From Helicobacter sp. 13S00401-1 (GTDB lineage Bacteria > Campylobacterota > Campylobacteria > Campylobacterales > Helicobacteraceae), in contig NZ_MLAR01000003.1 in the NCBI RefSeq assembly GCF_002272925.1, forward strand, positions 117,040-181,039: 64,000 nt of DNA, written 5' to 3'. Under the pieces are notes generated by a model, which was given only the letters and a program-made list of their open reading frames with translations, made no database searches and was not told where the DNA came from. Numbering within the stretch: position 1 is the stretch's first letter; each line of letters opens with the position of its first letter. Shown here piece by piece: positions 19,553-27,624 of the stretch. Both the position numbers and the translations under genes were made by a program.

Positions 19553-20570
19553 CTTCTTCTTCTCCTATCTGGATTAGCCCTTGTTCTGAGAGACTTTGTA
19601 CTGCTTCGATGATCTTTCTTTGTGCGGCTTCTATATCCCTTACCTTTACAGCTCCTAAAAACTGTATCTCTTCTGCAAACTGTTCGCTTGCACGCGAACT
19701 CATGTTATCCATAAACTTTTGTTTTAAACTATCTGGAGAGGTTTTTAAAGCTAGGGCTAGCTCTTTTTTGTCTACAACTTTTAGTATCTCAAGTATAGCA
19801 CTCTTATCAAGTTTAGAAATATCTTCAAAGGTAAACATCATCTCTTTAATGTCATTAGCAAGTTGCTTATCTCTTTGTTCTATCTGAGCTAGTGTAGCTT
19901 TAGATGTCTTTTGACCCATACGGTTAAACATCTCAGCAACAGCACGAGGCCCACCAACTTCTACTTTATAACTAGTTAGAGATTCTACTTGTTGTTCTAA
20001 GACAGCTGATACTCTTTTAACTACTGAAGGAGAGATATCGCCAAGATTAGCCATCCTTATAGATATCTCAGCTTTCATCTCATCTGTAAAGTAGCCTAGT
20101 GTTTCAGCCGCCCCACCAGAATCCATATGCGCCAAGATTAAGGCTATAGTCTGAGGGTGCTCATTAACTATAAAGTCAGCAAGTTGTTGAGGTTTAACCT
20201 TATCAAGATAGCCAAAGTTTTTAGTGCTCTGCATAGTTTTAGCTAGTTTATCTAGTATCTTTTTTGCAATGTCTGCACCTAAAGTTCTAGTTAAAAGCTC
20301 TCTTGCATAGTCTATACCACCAGAGTTTATATACTGGTTAGATTGCAGTATGGTATAAAACTCTTCTAAAACTGCACCACCTACAGCCTTATCAGTACCA
20401 CCAAGCTGCATTATCTGCTTGCTTATCTCAGTTATGGAATCTAGATCTAAATTGTGAAATATCTCACTAGTTATCTCTTCACCAACTTGTATGAGTAAGA
20501 TTGCTATCTTTTCAGACATGGACAACTCATCATACTGTGCTTTTTGCTTTGCGTTTAAATTAGTCGCCAT
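19539..20570 (-). CDS. fliG: Flagellar motor switch protein FliG
   Basis: 343 residues covering the three armadillo-like FliG domains. It has LSMSEKIAILLIQVGEEITS near residue 16, the middle EHPQTIALILAHMD motif (about residues 134-147), and a C-terminal torque domain with charged helices ending KIIEAVQSLSEQGLIQIGEE. FliG joins the MS ring (FliF) to the C-ring and interacts with MotA for torque. It follows fliF after about 40 bases and overlaps fliH. Confidence 0.97.
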   Translation of the reverse strand: MATNLNAKQKAQYDELSMSEKIAILLIQVGEEITSEIFHNLDLDSITEISKQIMQLGGTDKAVGGAVLEEFYTILQSNQYINSGGIDYARELLTRTLGADIAKKILDKLAKTMQSTKNFGYLDKVKPQQLADFIVNEHPQTIALILAHMDSGGAAETLGYFTDEMKAEISIRMANLGDISPSVVKRVSAVLEQQVESLTSYKVEVGGPRAVAEMFNRMGQKTSKATLAQIEQRDKQLANDIKEMMFTFEDISKLDKSAILEILKVVDKKELALALKTSPDSLKQKFMDNMSSRASEQFAEEIQFLGAVKVRDIEAAQRKIIEAVQSLSEQGLIQIGEEEDVVN

Positions 20571-20611
20571 TTCACAACTCTCCTTTAAAAAGTCAACTAG
20601 AGAAAATTAAC

Positions 20612-22303
20612 TTATTTTATCTCAATTTCATCTTTTATAAGAGCTTGAAAAAGACTTGCAACCTCATCTGGTTTTTCTCTCATAGCATCTTTTAGTTTTT
20701 CTAATAAGACATCATATTTAACCGCATCTTCATTAAAGCCCTCTCCTATACCAAGTTGCTCTTCTACTTTCTTACGCATCTCATTAGCACGGTTTAGTGC
20801 GTCTTCATCTTCTTCATAATCAAATATACTCTCAGTCTTATCCTCTTCTTCTTCATGCACTTCAAGCATACGCTCTGCAAATGGTGCAATAACTTTTTTG
20901 TAGAAGAAAAAGAGGATGATGATAACTATCACATATCTTAGTAGAGGCATGAAAGGGCCAAGGTATTTTTGTATAGCCTGGGTAGTTCTTTCATAACCGC
21001 TAAGTACTACTTGTTTTGAAGCAAGTGGGTTAAACTCAAAGTTACCAACGGTTACTTCATCGCCACGAGCTTGGTTGTAGCCTATGGCTTGTTTTACAAG
21101 TGCATTAATCTGAGCTAACTCTTTTTCACCTAGTGGATGATAAACATACTTTATAACTCCATTACTATCGCTTTCTTGATACTTGCCATCTACTACTACA
21201 GCAGCACTTAAGCGAGTAAGTGTTCCATACTCACCTTTTATCTCACTTACTGTTTTTCCTACTTCATAGTTTGTAGTATCTTGGTTTTTTTCATATTTTT
21301 CTTGGCCATTATCATCGAGGCCTTGCACGGGGCCTATGTTACTCACAGCACCAGGCACACCACCTACTTGCTTAGGTGCAGGACCAGTTCTTTTTTCTTC
21401 TAAGTTTTGTTGACTTCTTATAACGTTATTTGGATCAAAGGTTTCTTGGGTGCTATTTTTTTGAGAGAAGTCAAAGTCTGCATTAACCTTAGCTACTACT
21501 TTATGGTTACCACCAACTATAGGAGAAATGATGCTTATGATTTTAGATTCCATATCTCTTTCATAGTTTTGCTTGTACTTAAGCTGAGCTAGAGCTTTTT
21601 CCCTAGTAGTTGAAAGATCATCATCCTCACCTAGTGGATCACCGTTTTCATCTACTACTTTTACATTATCAGGAGTTAGTTTACTTACACTTGCAGCAAC
21701 TAGATTTTTTATACCAAAGATTTGTTTTGGGCTTAAGACCATGTTAGGTTTTAATGCTAGCACCACTGAAGCTGTAGGGAGGGCCGCACGACTTACAAAG
21801 ACAGTATCTTCTGGTAAAGCTATCTTAACGTTTGCACTAGATATAGGCGCTAAAGATTCTATAGTTCTAGAAAGTTCTCCTTCCATAGCCCTTAAAAACT
21901 TTATCTTTTGCTCGCCTTCTGTGCTACCAAAGTCCTTATTATCAAAGATCTCAAAACCTACTCTACTATCTTTTGGTAGACCTTGACTTGCCAAGGCTAT
22001 CCTTTCTTCATAAACCTTATCTTTTGGTACAAGTATAGTTTTATCATCAGGTAGTTTATAAGGGATTTGCTTTTTTTGAAGGTACTGCAAAACTAGCGCG
22101 CTATCACTTGGAGTCATGCCTTCAAAAAGCACAGAGTAGCCATCTACACTACCTTTTTTCTCTCCAGAACCTATGGAAGAGACTATAAGGTAAGCAAGAA
22201 ATGCAACTATAACAATTACAGTTATTAATATTGCAATTTTTTGCTTTTTGTTCAGCTTTTTGATTAAATTGCTAATTTGAGCAAATATAGCTTTAAAGTC
22301 CAA
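20612..22303 (-). CDS. fliF: Flagellar MS-ring protein FliF
   Basis: 563 residues. There is a transmembrane segment at about residues 23-42 (IAILITVIVIVAFLAYLIV) and a second at about residues 450-470 (YVIVIIILFFFYKKVIAPFA), with the large periplasmic ring-building region between. It includes KIKFLRAMEGELSRTIESL and NVKIALPEDTVFV. The cytoplasmic C-terminus (about residues 480-563) binds FliG. The ring is the base on which the flagellum assembles. It follows hisC by 13 bases. Confidence 0.97.
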   Translation of the reverse strand: MDFKAIFAQISNLIKKLNKKQKIAILITVIVIVAFLAYLIVSSIGSGEKKGSVDGYSVLFEGMTPSDSALVLQYLQKKQIPYKLPDDKTILVPKDKVYEERIALASQGLPKDSRVGFEIFDNKDFGSTEGEQKIKFLRAMEGELSRTIESLAPISSANVKIALPEDTVFVSRAALPTASVVLALKPNMVLSPKQIFGIKNLVAASVSKLTPDNVKVVDENGDPLGEDDDLSTTREKALAQLKYKQNYERDMESKIISIISPIVGGNHKVVAKVNADFDFSQKNSTQETFDPNNVIRSQQNLEEKRTGPAPKQVGGVPGAVSNIGPVQGLDDNGQEKYEKNQDTTNYEVGKTVSEIKGEYGTLTRLSAAVVVDGKYQESDSNGVIKYVYHPLGEKELAQINALVKQAIGYNQARGDEVTVGNFEFNPLASKQVVLSGYERTTQAIQKYLGPFMPLLRYVIVIIILFFFYKKVIAPFAERMLEVHEEEEDKTESIFDYEEDEDALNRANEMRKKVEEQLGIGEGFNEDAVKYDVLLEKLKDAMREKPDEVASLFQALIKDEIEIK

Positions 22304-22316
22304 CTAAAGGCCTCCC

Positions 22317-23414
22317 CTAAATCCTATCGTGTAAAGCATCTTTAAAGCAATCCAAAACTTTAATGTTCTGACTGGCAGTGCCAATAGTAAAGCGTAAAGA
22401 GTTCAAATTATAGCTTTTCAAGTTCCTAATTATAATGCCTTTGCGTAATAAACTATCAGCAACCTTTGTAGAATCTACTTGTAAGTTAAAGGTTATAAAA
22501 TTCGCATAACTTTTTATGTACTCAAGCGAGTTAGCCTCTGCAAAGCTTTCATAAACTTTCATCTCTTTTACATTAGATTCTAAAACTTCTTTTAAAAAAG
22601 CCTTATCTTCTAAAGCAGTGATGGCTGCTTGTAAACTCAAAGTTGTGATATTAAAAGGGGCCCTAAGCTTATGAAGTAAAGAGATAATTTTTTCATTTGC
22701 TATGCCATAGCCTACTCGCATACCACCTAGACCATAGGCCTTGCTAAAAGTACCTAGATAAAGTACATTTTCATACTTTAATATATCTTTTGGTTTTATC
22801 TCATACTTCTTATCAAAAGCTGCAGCATACTCCATATAAGCACCATCTATAACAACTAAAGTATCTTTACTAACTCTATCAAGAAAAGAAAAAATATCCT
22901 CTTTAGTCTGAGTATCTCCTAAGGGGTTATTAGGAGTGCATATAAACATAACATCTATCTTTTCTTTTATGCTTATATCTAGCATCTCATTTAAGTCATA
23001 TAAAAAGCTATTAGTCTTTACTACTTTAGCGCCTATTTGCTTGGTGTATATCTCATACATAGCAAAGGTGTACCTCGCCATTAAAACCTTAGAATCTTTA
23101 TCACACTTTGAATGTAATGCATACTCTATGATTTGATCACTACCAGAACCTATGATGATGTTTTTAGATTCTACATTGTGATGCAAACTTAGGGCATTTT
23201 TTAACTCATAGTAAGAATCATCAGGATACACACTAGCAAACTTAGCCTGCTCTTTTAACACCTCTTGTACCTTGCTTGAGGTGCCAAAAGGGTTTTCATT
23301 ACTACCTAGTTTTATAATATCTTTTTCATCTATACCAAACTCACGCATAAGTAGTGACGTAGGCTTACCCGCCTCATAAACTGGCAAGTCCTCTAAGTGT
23401 GAATTGAATTGCAT
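22317..23414 (-). CDS. hisC: Histidinol-phosphate aminotransferase
   Basis: 365 residues, fold type I PLP enzyme. GSNENPFGTS near residue 38, GSGSDQIIEYAL, the CTPNNPLGD stretch (about residues 159-167) and GTFSKAYGLGGMRVGYGI with the PLP lysine (about residues 220-237) fit HisC. It catalyses imidazole-acetol phosphate to histidinol phosphate in histidine synthesis; HisC-like enzymes can also act on aromatic amino acids. It is the first gene ahead of fliF, as in Campylobacter jejuni. No other his genes are in the window. Confidence 0.93.
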   Translation of the reverse strand: MQFNSHLEDLPVYEAGKPTSLLMREFGIDEKDIIKLGSNENPFGTSSKVQEVLKEQAKFASVYPDDSYYELKNALSLHHNVESKNIIIGSGSDQIIEYALHSKCDKDSKVLMARYTFAMYEIYTKQIGAKVVKTNSFLYDLNEMLDISIKEKIDVMFICTPNNPLGDTQTKEDIFSFLDRVSKDTLVVIDGAYMEYAAAFDKKYEIKPKDILKYENVLYLGTFSKAYGLGGMRVGYGIANEKIISLLHKLRAPFNITTLSLQAAITALEDKAFLKEVLESNVKEMKVYESFAEANSLEYIKSYANFITFNLQVDSTKVADSLLRKGIIIRNLKSYNLNSLRFTIGTASQNIKVLDCFKDALHDRI

Positions 23415-23570
23415 CTAACAACCTTAAAATCTCAAGCTTTTTTCTTAACTTTCATTGTAACATAAAACACTTTTGTGTAACTTTTAAGCTTAAAAACTAA
23501 AGGTAAAAAACTAATAATCGTAAATTTTTTAAAGCTTTTGTTATAGAATGCTACCTGTCATCTTTCTTAG

Positions 23571-23594
23571 TTAAGAATGACAATTATTTCTTAA
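23571..23594 (+). promoter_or_regulatory. Upstream Fur-like box of feoA
   Basis: TTAAGAA (23571-23577), ten bases, TTCTTAA (23588-23594). The inner TGACAATTAT fits the Fur half-site pattern; 10 of 14 positions match the H. pylori consensus TAATAATnATTATTA when aligned on the centre. Architecture is identical to the second box 39 bases downstream. Confidence 0.6.
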
Positions 23595-23607
23595 ATAAAA
23601 TACTCTT

Positions 23608-23638
23608 TTATAAGAATGGAAATCATTTCTTATAATAC
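23608..23638 (+). promoter_or_regulatory. Downstream Fur-like box overlapping the feoA -10
   Basis: TTATAAGAA (23608-23616), ten bases (TGGAAATCAT), TTCTTATAA (23627-23635) make a perfect nine-base inverted repeat. The right arm contains the -10-like TATAAT (23631-23636), so a bound repressor would block polymerase. feoA starts 36 bases further on behind AAGGAG. Confidence 0.6.
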
Positions 23639-23673
23639 ACTTTTCATTAAGAGCTTGACAGTAAGGAGCTAAC

Positions 23674-23925
23674 ATGACTTTAATAAACGCAGTGCACGGA
23701 AAATACTACAAAATCGACAAAATCGACACAAAAAACCAAGAGTTAATAAACCGCTTCATGAGCCTAGGAGTTTATGAAGGTACTGTTGTAACTCCAGCTT
23801 TTGAAACCTCACTAAAACAAACCTACTCTGTTTATATAGATGGTATGCAAGTAGCTCTGCGTAGATCTGAAGCTAAGATAATCTACATAGAAGAAGTTGT
23901 TGGAGAGGCTGTAGATAACGCCTAA
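23674..23925 (+). CDS. feoA: FeoA-domain ferrous iron transport protein
   Basis: 83 residues forming one small SH3-like FeoA domain (YYKIDKIDTKNQELINRFMS, then LGVYEGTVVTPAF and DGMQVALRRSEAKIIYI). FeoA is thought to act in the cytoplasm on the FeoB Fe(II) channel. feoB is not adjacent; the next gene is nth. AAGGAG precedes the ATG. The tandem Fur-like boxes suggest repression when iron is plentiful. Confidence 0.88.
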   Translation: MTLINAVHGKYYKIDKIDTKNQELINRFMSLGVYEGTVVTPAFETSLKQTYSVYIDGMQVALRRSEAKIIYIEEVVGEAVDNA

Positions 23926-23973
23926 GTTTAAGATAAAGTAAAAAAGTGATAGAAAGAAATATAAAGTTAGATA

Positions 23974-24675
23974 GTGAAAGAAAAAACCCAAAGTAAAGAA
24001 GTAGTAGAAGTACTAGCCCAAACTAACCCAATTTCTAAAAAGATAGGCAAGAAAGAGCGTATACTTTTGATAAAGTCTAGAATCTTAGAACACTACAAAG
24101 ATGCCACAACTGCGCTTAATCATACAAATATCTACGAGCTACTAGTAGCAGTTATGCTTTCAGCCCAGTGTACTGATGAGCGAGTAAATTTAGTTACACC
24201 TAAGTTTTTTAAGGTCTATCCAAGCACAAAAGAACTAGCTAGAGCAGATATAGATTCTATAAAAGAGCTTATAAAGAGCATCAACTTTTTTAACAACAAA
24301 GCAAGATATCTAAAAGAGATGGCACAAGAAGTAGAACAAAACTTTGATGGTAAGATACCAACCACTCAAAAAGAACTTATAAGTCTTAGTGGTGTTGGAC
24401 AAAAAAGTGCTAATGTAGTATTAGGTGAGTTTTTAAACCAAAACTTTATGGCTGTTGATACCCACGTCTTTAGAGTATCTCATAGACTAGGCCTAAGTGA
24501 TGCAAAAACTCCAATAGAAACAGAAAAAGAACTTAGTGCTATATTTAAAACTAATCTAAACTCTTTGCATCAAGGACTAGTACTTTTTGGAAGACATATC
24601 TGCAAAGCTAGAACTCCTCTTTGCACACTTTGCTTTTTAGAAGACCTATGCAGTAGCAGTGATAAAAGGATATAG
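23974..24675 (+). CDS. nth: Endonuclease III
   Basis: 233 residues. The helix-hairpin-helix LSGVGQKSANVVLGEF (about residues 139-154) includes the catalytic lysine, AVDTHVFRVSHRLG the catalytic aspartate, and the C-terminal 4Fe-4S set C-x6-C-x2-C-x5-C (CKARTPLCTLCFLEDLC) is complete. It removes oxidised pyrimidines from DNA. Start is GTG at 23974; the first 25 residues are poorly conserved, so a later start is possible. It lies about 48 bases after feoA and may be co-transcribed. Confidence 0.94.
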   Translation: MKEKTQSKEVVEVLAQTNPISKKIGKKERILLIKSRILEHYKDATTALNHTNIYELLVAVMLSAQCTDERVNLVTPKFFKVYPSTKELARADIDSIKELIKSINFFNNKARYLKEMAQEVEQNFDGKIPTTQKELISLSGVGQKSANVVLGEFLNQNFMAVDTHVFRVSHRLGLSDAKTPIETEKELSAIFKTNLNSLHQGLVLFGRHICKARTPLCTLCFLEDLCSSSDKRI

Positions 24676-24678
24676 TTT

Positions 24679-24719
24679 AAAAGCACTTATTGTGATTGTG
24701 CTTTAAAGCCTTAAAGCAC
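24679..24719 (+). terminator. Two mutually exclusive hairpins after nth
   Basis: AAAGCAC (24680-24686) can pair with GTGCTTT (24698-24704), while GTGCTTTAA (24698-24706) can pair with TTAAAGCAC (24711-24719) around loop AGCC. Only one hairpin can form at a time. No strong T-run follows, so termination is uncertain. Confidence 0.35.
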
Positions 24720-24830
24720 TTAAACTAGCCTAGGCATGAAATATAAAATATTAGATTCTACAAAGCTTTTACTTTAGCTTACTATACAAGCTACCTTATA
24801 TAAAACCTGGTGCATATTAAGCTAGCAAAA

Positions 24831-25127
24831 CTACCACTTAGTGCTATTACAAGCGCTACCATCTCCAGCATCACAAGCTTTTTGATAAAACTTTTTAGAT
24901 AAACCCAAATCAGATTTAACGCCTTTGCCACTTTGATACATATAACCTAGACTTGAACAAGCCTTAGCATCATTAGCATCACAAGCTGCAGTATAAAGGC
25001 TAAGTGCTTTTTCATAGTCTTTTGCTTGATAGGCCTTATTAGCCTCATCTAAGTTAGCAGCACTCAAGTTGCTAAAAAAAGCTAAACCACCAATGGCTGC
25101 CACTAAAACTAAAATCTTTTTCATCAT
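24831..25127 (-). CDS. Small secreted Sel1-repeat (Hcp-like) protein
   Basis: 98 residues. The signal peptide MMKKILVLVAAIGGLAFFSN ends near residue 23. A partial and one full Sel1-like repeat follow (YEKALSLYTAACDANDAKAC, then GYMYQSGKGVKSDLGLSKKF and YQKACDAGDGSACNS). Cysteines spaced eight residues apart (C49/C57, C85/C93) fit the intra-repeat disulfides of Helicobacter cysteine-rich proteins, which are exported and recognised by host immunity. This copy holds little more than one repeat pair. It is last in the run with mqnA, 31 bases away. Confidence 0.85.
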   Translation of the reverse strand: MMKKILVLVAAIGGLAFFSNLSAANLDEANKAYQAKDYEKALSLYTAACDANDAKACSSLGYMYQSGKGVKSDLGLSKKFYQKACDAGDGSACNSTKW

Positions 25128-25158
25128 AACTCCATTTCCTAACTTAAAAAGTCTTATT

Positions 25159-25851
25159 CTAATATCTTTTTACAGGCTTAATCCTTTTTAGCCTTAAGTC
25201 TCTATAAAACCTACTTAAGCCTAGGGCTTCTTTTTTGCCTATAACATAGTAAAGATTATCTAAGTATGCCCTCATAAACTTAGGCTTTAATCCTAGTCGT
25301 TTAGCATAAACATCCATAATGTAACTAGGTATAAAGATTTTAGGATTCCTAGCAAAAGCTTTAGCCATCTTGTTATAAAAGCCTTCATTTGCATTACAAC
25401 AAAGTCTACCATAGACAAAAGGTAGCCTTTTTTTATCTAGCCACGCCTTGCCCATATCTATAAAGTCACACTCTTTGTTCTCATGATAGTATCTTAAAGC
25501 CCTATCGCCTATTAACACCTCACCTTCTAACCCTAAAACTTTGCATAATGCATTAGAAGTAGCTGACTGATAGTCACTTTTAGCCTCCCTCTCTAAGCAT
25601 AAAACACTCCACACCTCACCTTCTGTGATGATGCCAAGCCCTAAGGGCTTAACTTTGAAGTGAGATGGTCTTGCTACTACTGAAGAGATAAAGCCTGCAT
25701 CAATACGTCTAAATAAAAACTCATGATTTAGCTTTGAAGGGTAGTTAGTGTGCAAGGATAAAATCTTTTTAAAACTAGAACTTGCACCATATCTTTTAGA
25801 AAAAACATCAAAAGGTGCTAAGTTTAAATACTCTATCTTTCCAAAACGCAT
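25159..25851 (-). CDS. mqnA: Chorismate dehydratase of the futalosine menaquinone pathway
   Basis: 230 residues starting RFGKIEYLNLAPFDVFSKRY, typical of MqnA (periplasmic-binding-protein-like fold), with RRIDAGFISSVVA near residue 47 and IGDRALRYYHENKECDFIDM near residue 118. It converts chorismate to 3-enolpyruvylbenzoate, the first step of the futalosine route to menaquinone used by Helicobacter and Campylobacter. The ATG follows the MFS gene stop by one base, with AAAAGG supplied by that gene's last codons. Confidence 0.85.
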   Translation of the reverse strand: MRFGKIEYLNLAPFDVFSKRYGASSSFKKILSLHTNYPSKLNHEFLFRRIDAGFISSVVARPSHFKVKPLGLGIITEGEVWSVLCLEREAKSDYQSATSNALCKVLGLEGEVLIGDRALRYYHENKECDFIDMGKAWLDKKRLPFVYGRLCCNANEGFYNKMAKAFARNPKIFIPSYIMDVYAKRLGLKPKFMRAYLDNLYYVIGKKEALGLSRFYRDLRLKRIKPVKRY

Positions 25852-25852
25852 G

Positions 25853-27046
25853 TTATATCCTTTTAATCTTGGTAATCCTAAGTCCTAAAAGCGTCAAGAC
25901 TAAACTACAAATACAAATAAATATGATACCTGGCACAAAGGAATGGAAAAGATCATTTAAAAAGCCAACTATAAAAGGTCCAGTAGCTGCTATAAGATAG
26001 CCTCCAAATTGTGCAAAGCCTGAAAGAAAAAGACTAGTAGGGACATCTTTAGCGCTTAAGGCTATAAAAAGTAAGCCTAGGCTAAAGCCTCCTCCTACTG
26101 GTATAGACACTATAAAAGTCATAATAACATCTAAAGTAAGACTGCTACTTGGGATAAAAAGCATCAGTCCTGCTACCAAATAGCAAAGGGCAACTATGAT
26201 AACTACAATCTTCCTAGCTGGTGGTCTAACTCTAGCAGTTAGACGAGGAACTAAAAAGGCTGAAAAGATGGCAAAAAACTGCATCAAAGAGTTTATGTTT
26301 GCAGACGTGCTAAGACTTACGCCCTTGCTTTGAAGTATAAGAGGATACCACGAAGCAAAAGTGTAAAATAAAAGACTTTGTAAGCCCATAAAAAACACTA
26401 TCACCCAAACTTCAAAGTTAGCATAAAGATTAATGGTGCTTTTTTTCTTTTTCAAGATAAACTTTGCACGCCATCTTCCATGCTTTAACATAGGTATCCA
26501 AGCTAGTAAAACTATAAAAGCTAAGATCGCCCACACAGCAAGGGCTGCCTTAAAGTCGAGGACATGACTTATAGGAAGGCTTATACTTGCTCCTAGGAAG
26601 GCTGAGATACATAAGGCTGAGCCATAAAGCCCTGTAATAAGCCCTAACTTTTTAGCAAAAAACTTTTTAATCAAAACTGGAACTAAAACGTTTTGTACTG
26701 CTATACCAAGACCTACTAAAAAAGTCCCTATAAAAAGATAGATTCCAAAACTGCCAAATCCACTAAAAATATCAACACCATAAGACCTTATAACTAGCCC
26801 TACAAAACAACAAACAATGGCTAAAAAGATCATCTTTATATAATTAAATCTTAAAGCTACTAATGATCCAAAACCAAAAAGAACTAAGACTATACCTGCT
26901 AAAAGACCTGCTAACGTACTAGAGTGAAGCACATCTGTGATATCGCCCATCAAAGGACCAACGCCAGTTACTGGCGCACGAAGATTAAGACTTATTAGTA
27001 TGATAAGGATTAACAAGATACTTGTTGGTTTAATCTTAGCCTTCAC
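25853..27046 (-). CDS. MFS transporter, CynX/NimT-like
   Basis: 397 residues, about 12 hydrophobic helices. The N-terminus (LLILIILISLNLRAPVTGVG, then PLMGDI) and the central PMLKHGRWRAKF loop fit the cyanate/2-nitroimidazole transporter group of the major facilitator superfamily. The substrate is unknown; members of this group export or import small anions or drugs. It is directly coupled to mqnA downstream, which may be only transcriptional convenience. Confidence 0.85.
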   Translation of the reverse strand: MKAKIKPTSILLILIILISLNLRAPVTGVGPLMGDITDVLHSSTLAGLLAGIVLVLFGFGSLVALRFNYIKMIFLAIVCCFVGLVIRSYGVDIFSGFGSFGIYLFIGTFLVGLGIAVQNVLVPVLIKKFFAKKLGLITGLYGSALCISAFLGASISLPISHVLDFKAALAVWAILAFIVLLAWIPMLKHGRWRAKFILKKKKSTINLYANFEVWVIVFFMGLQSLLFYTFASWYPLILQSKGVSLSTSANINSLMQFFAIFSAFLVPRLTARVRPPARKIVVIIVALCYLVAGLMLFIPSSSLTLDVIMTFIVSIPVGGGFSLGLLFIALSAKDVPTSLFLSGFAQFGGYLIAATGPFIVGFLNDLFHSFVPGIIFICICSLVLTLLGLRITKIKRI

Positions 27047-27135
27047 CGTAAGACCTTTGAGATAAGATATTTATATGAAACTAGAGATAGTTTAGAATCT
27101 TATTACTTTAATTCAAGTATTTTTTGAAATCTAGC

Positions 27136-27606
27136 TTATATTTTTGCTTTATAGGCACCGCTTTTGCCACCAAGCTTTTCTAAAAGTTTAATATCACTTA
27201 TCTTCATACCTTTATCTAGTGCTTTTAGCATGTCATAAATTGTAAGCAGACTTATACTTACTGCGTGGAGTGCTTCCATCTCAACACCAGTTTTACCTTC
27301 CATAGCAACACTTGCTTGAACTTCTAGCACACCCTTACTTTTAGGGGTTATGAGTATTTCTACATTGTTTAGATTTAAGTTATGACACATAGGTATGGCA
27401 TGGCTTGTATTTTTAGCAGCCATAACTCCAGCTACTACTGCACACTGCTCTACTGGACCTTTTTTAGCAGTGTTGTTAATATAAGCATCATAAGCAGCAT
27501 CATTCATACTTATACAACCAGAGGCTATAGCCACCCTTTTAGTTATGTTTTTATCACCTACATCTACCATGTGAGGATTATTGTTTTCATTTACGTGAGT
27601 TATCAT
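27136..27606 (-). CDS. moaC: Cyclic pyranopterin monophosphate synthase MoaC
   Basis: 156 residues. The conserved regions HAIPMCHNLNLNNVEI (about residues 68-83), GKTGVEMEALHAVSISLLTI (about residues 104-123) and a C-terminal LLEKLGGKSGAYK are the MoaC pattern. With MoaA it makes cyclic pyranopterin monophosphate, the first molybdenum-cofactor intermediate, needed by formate dehydrogenase and nitrate reductase-type enzymes. It begins 18 bases after trpGD ends. Other moa genes are outside the window. Confidence 0.95.
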   Translation of the reverse strand: MITHVNENNNPHMVDVGDKNITKRVAIASGCISMNDAAYDAYINNTAKKGPVEQCAVVAGVMAAKNTSHAIPMCHNLNLNNVEILITPKSKGVLEVQASVAMEGKTGVEMEALHAVSISLLTIYDMLKALDKGMKISDIKLLEKLGGKSGAYKAKI

Positions 27607-27624
27607 TTTTGGCTTCTTTTATAT

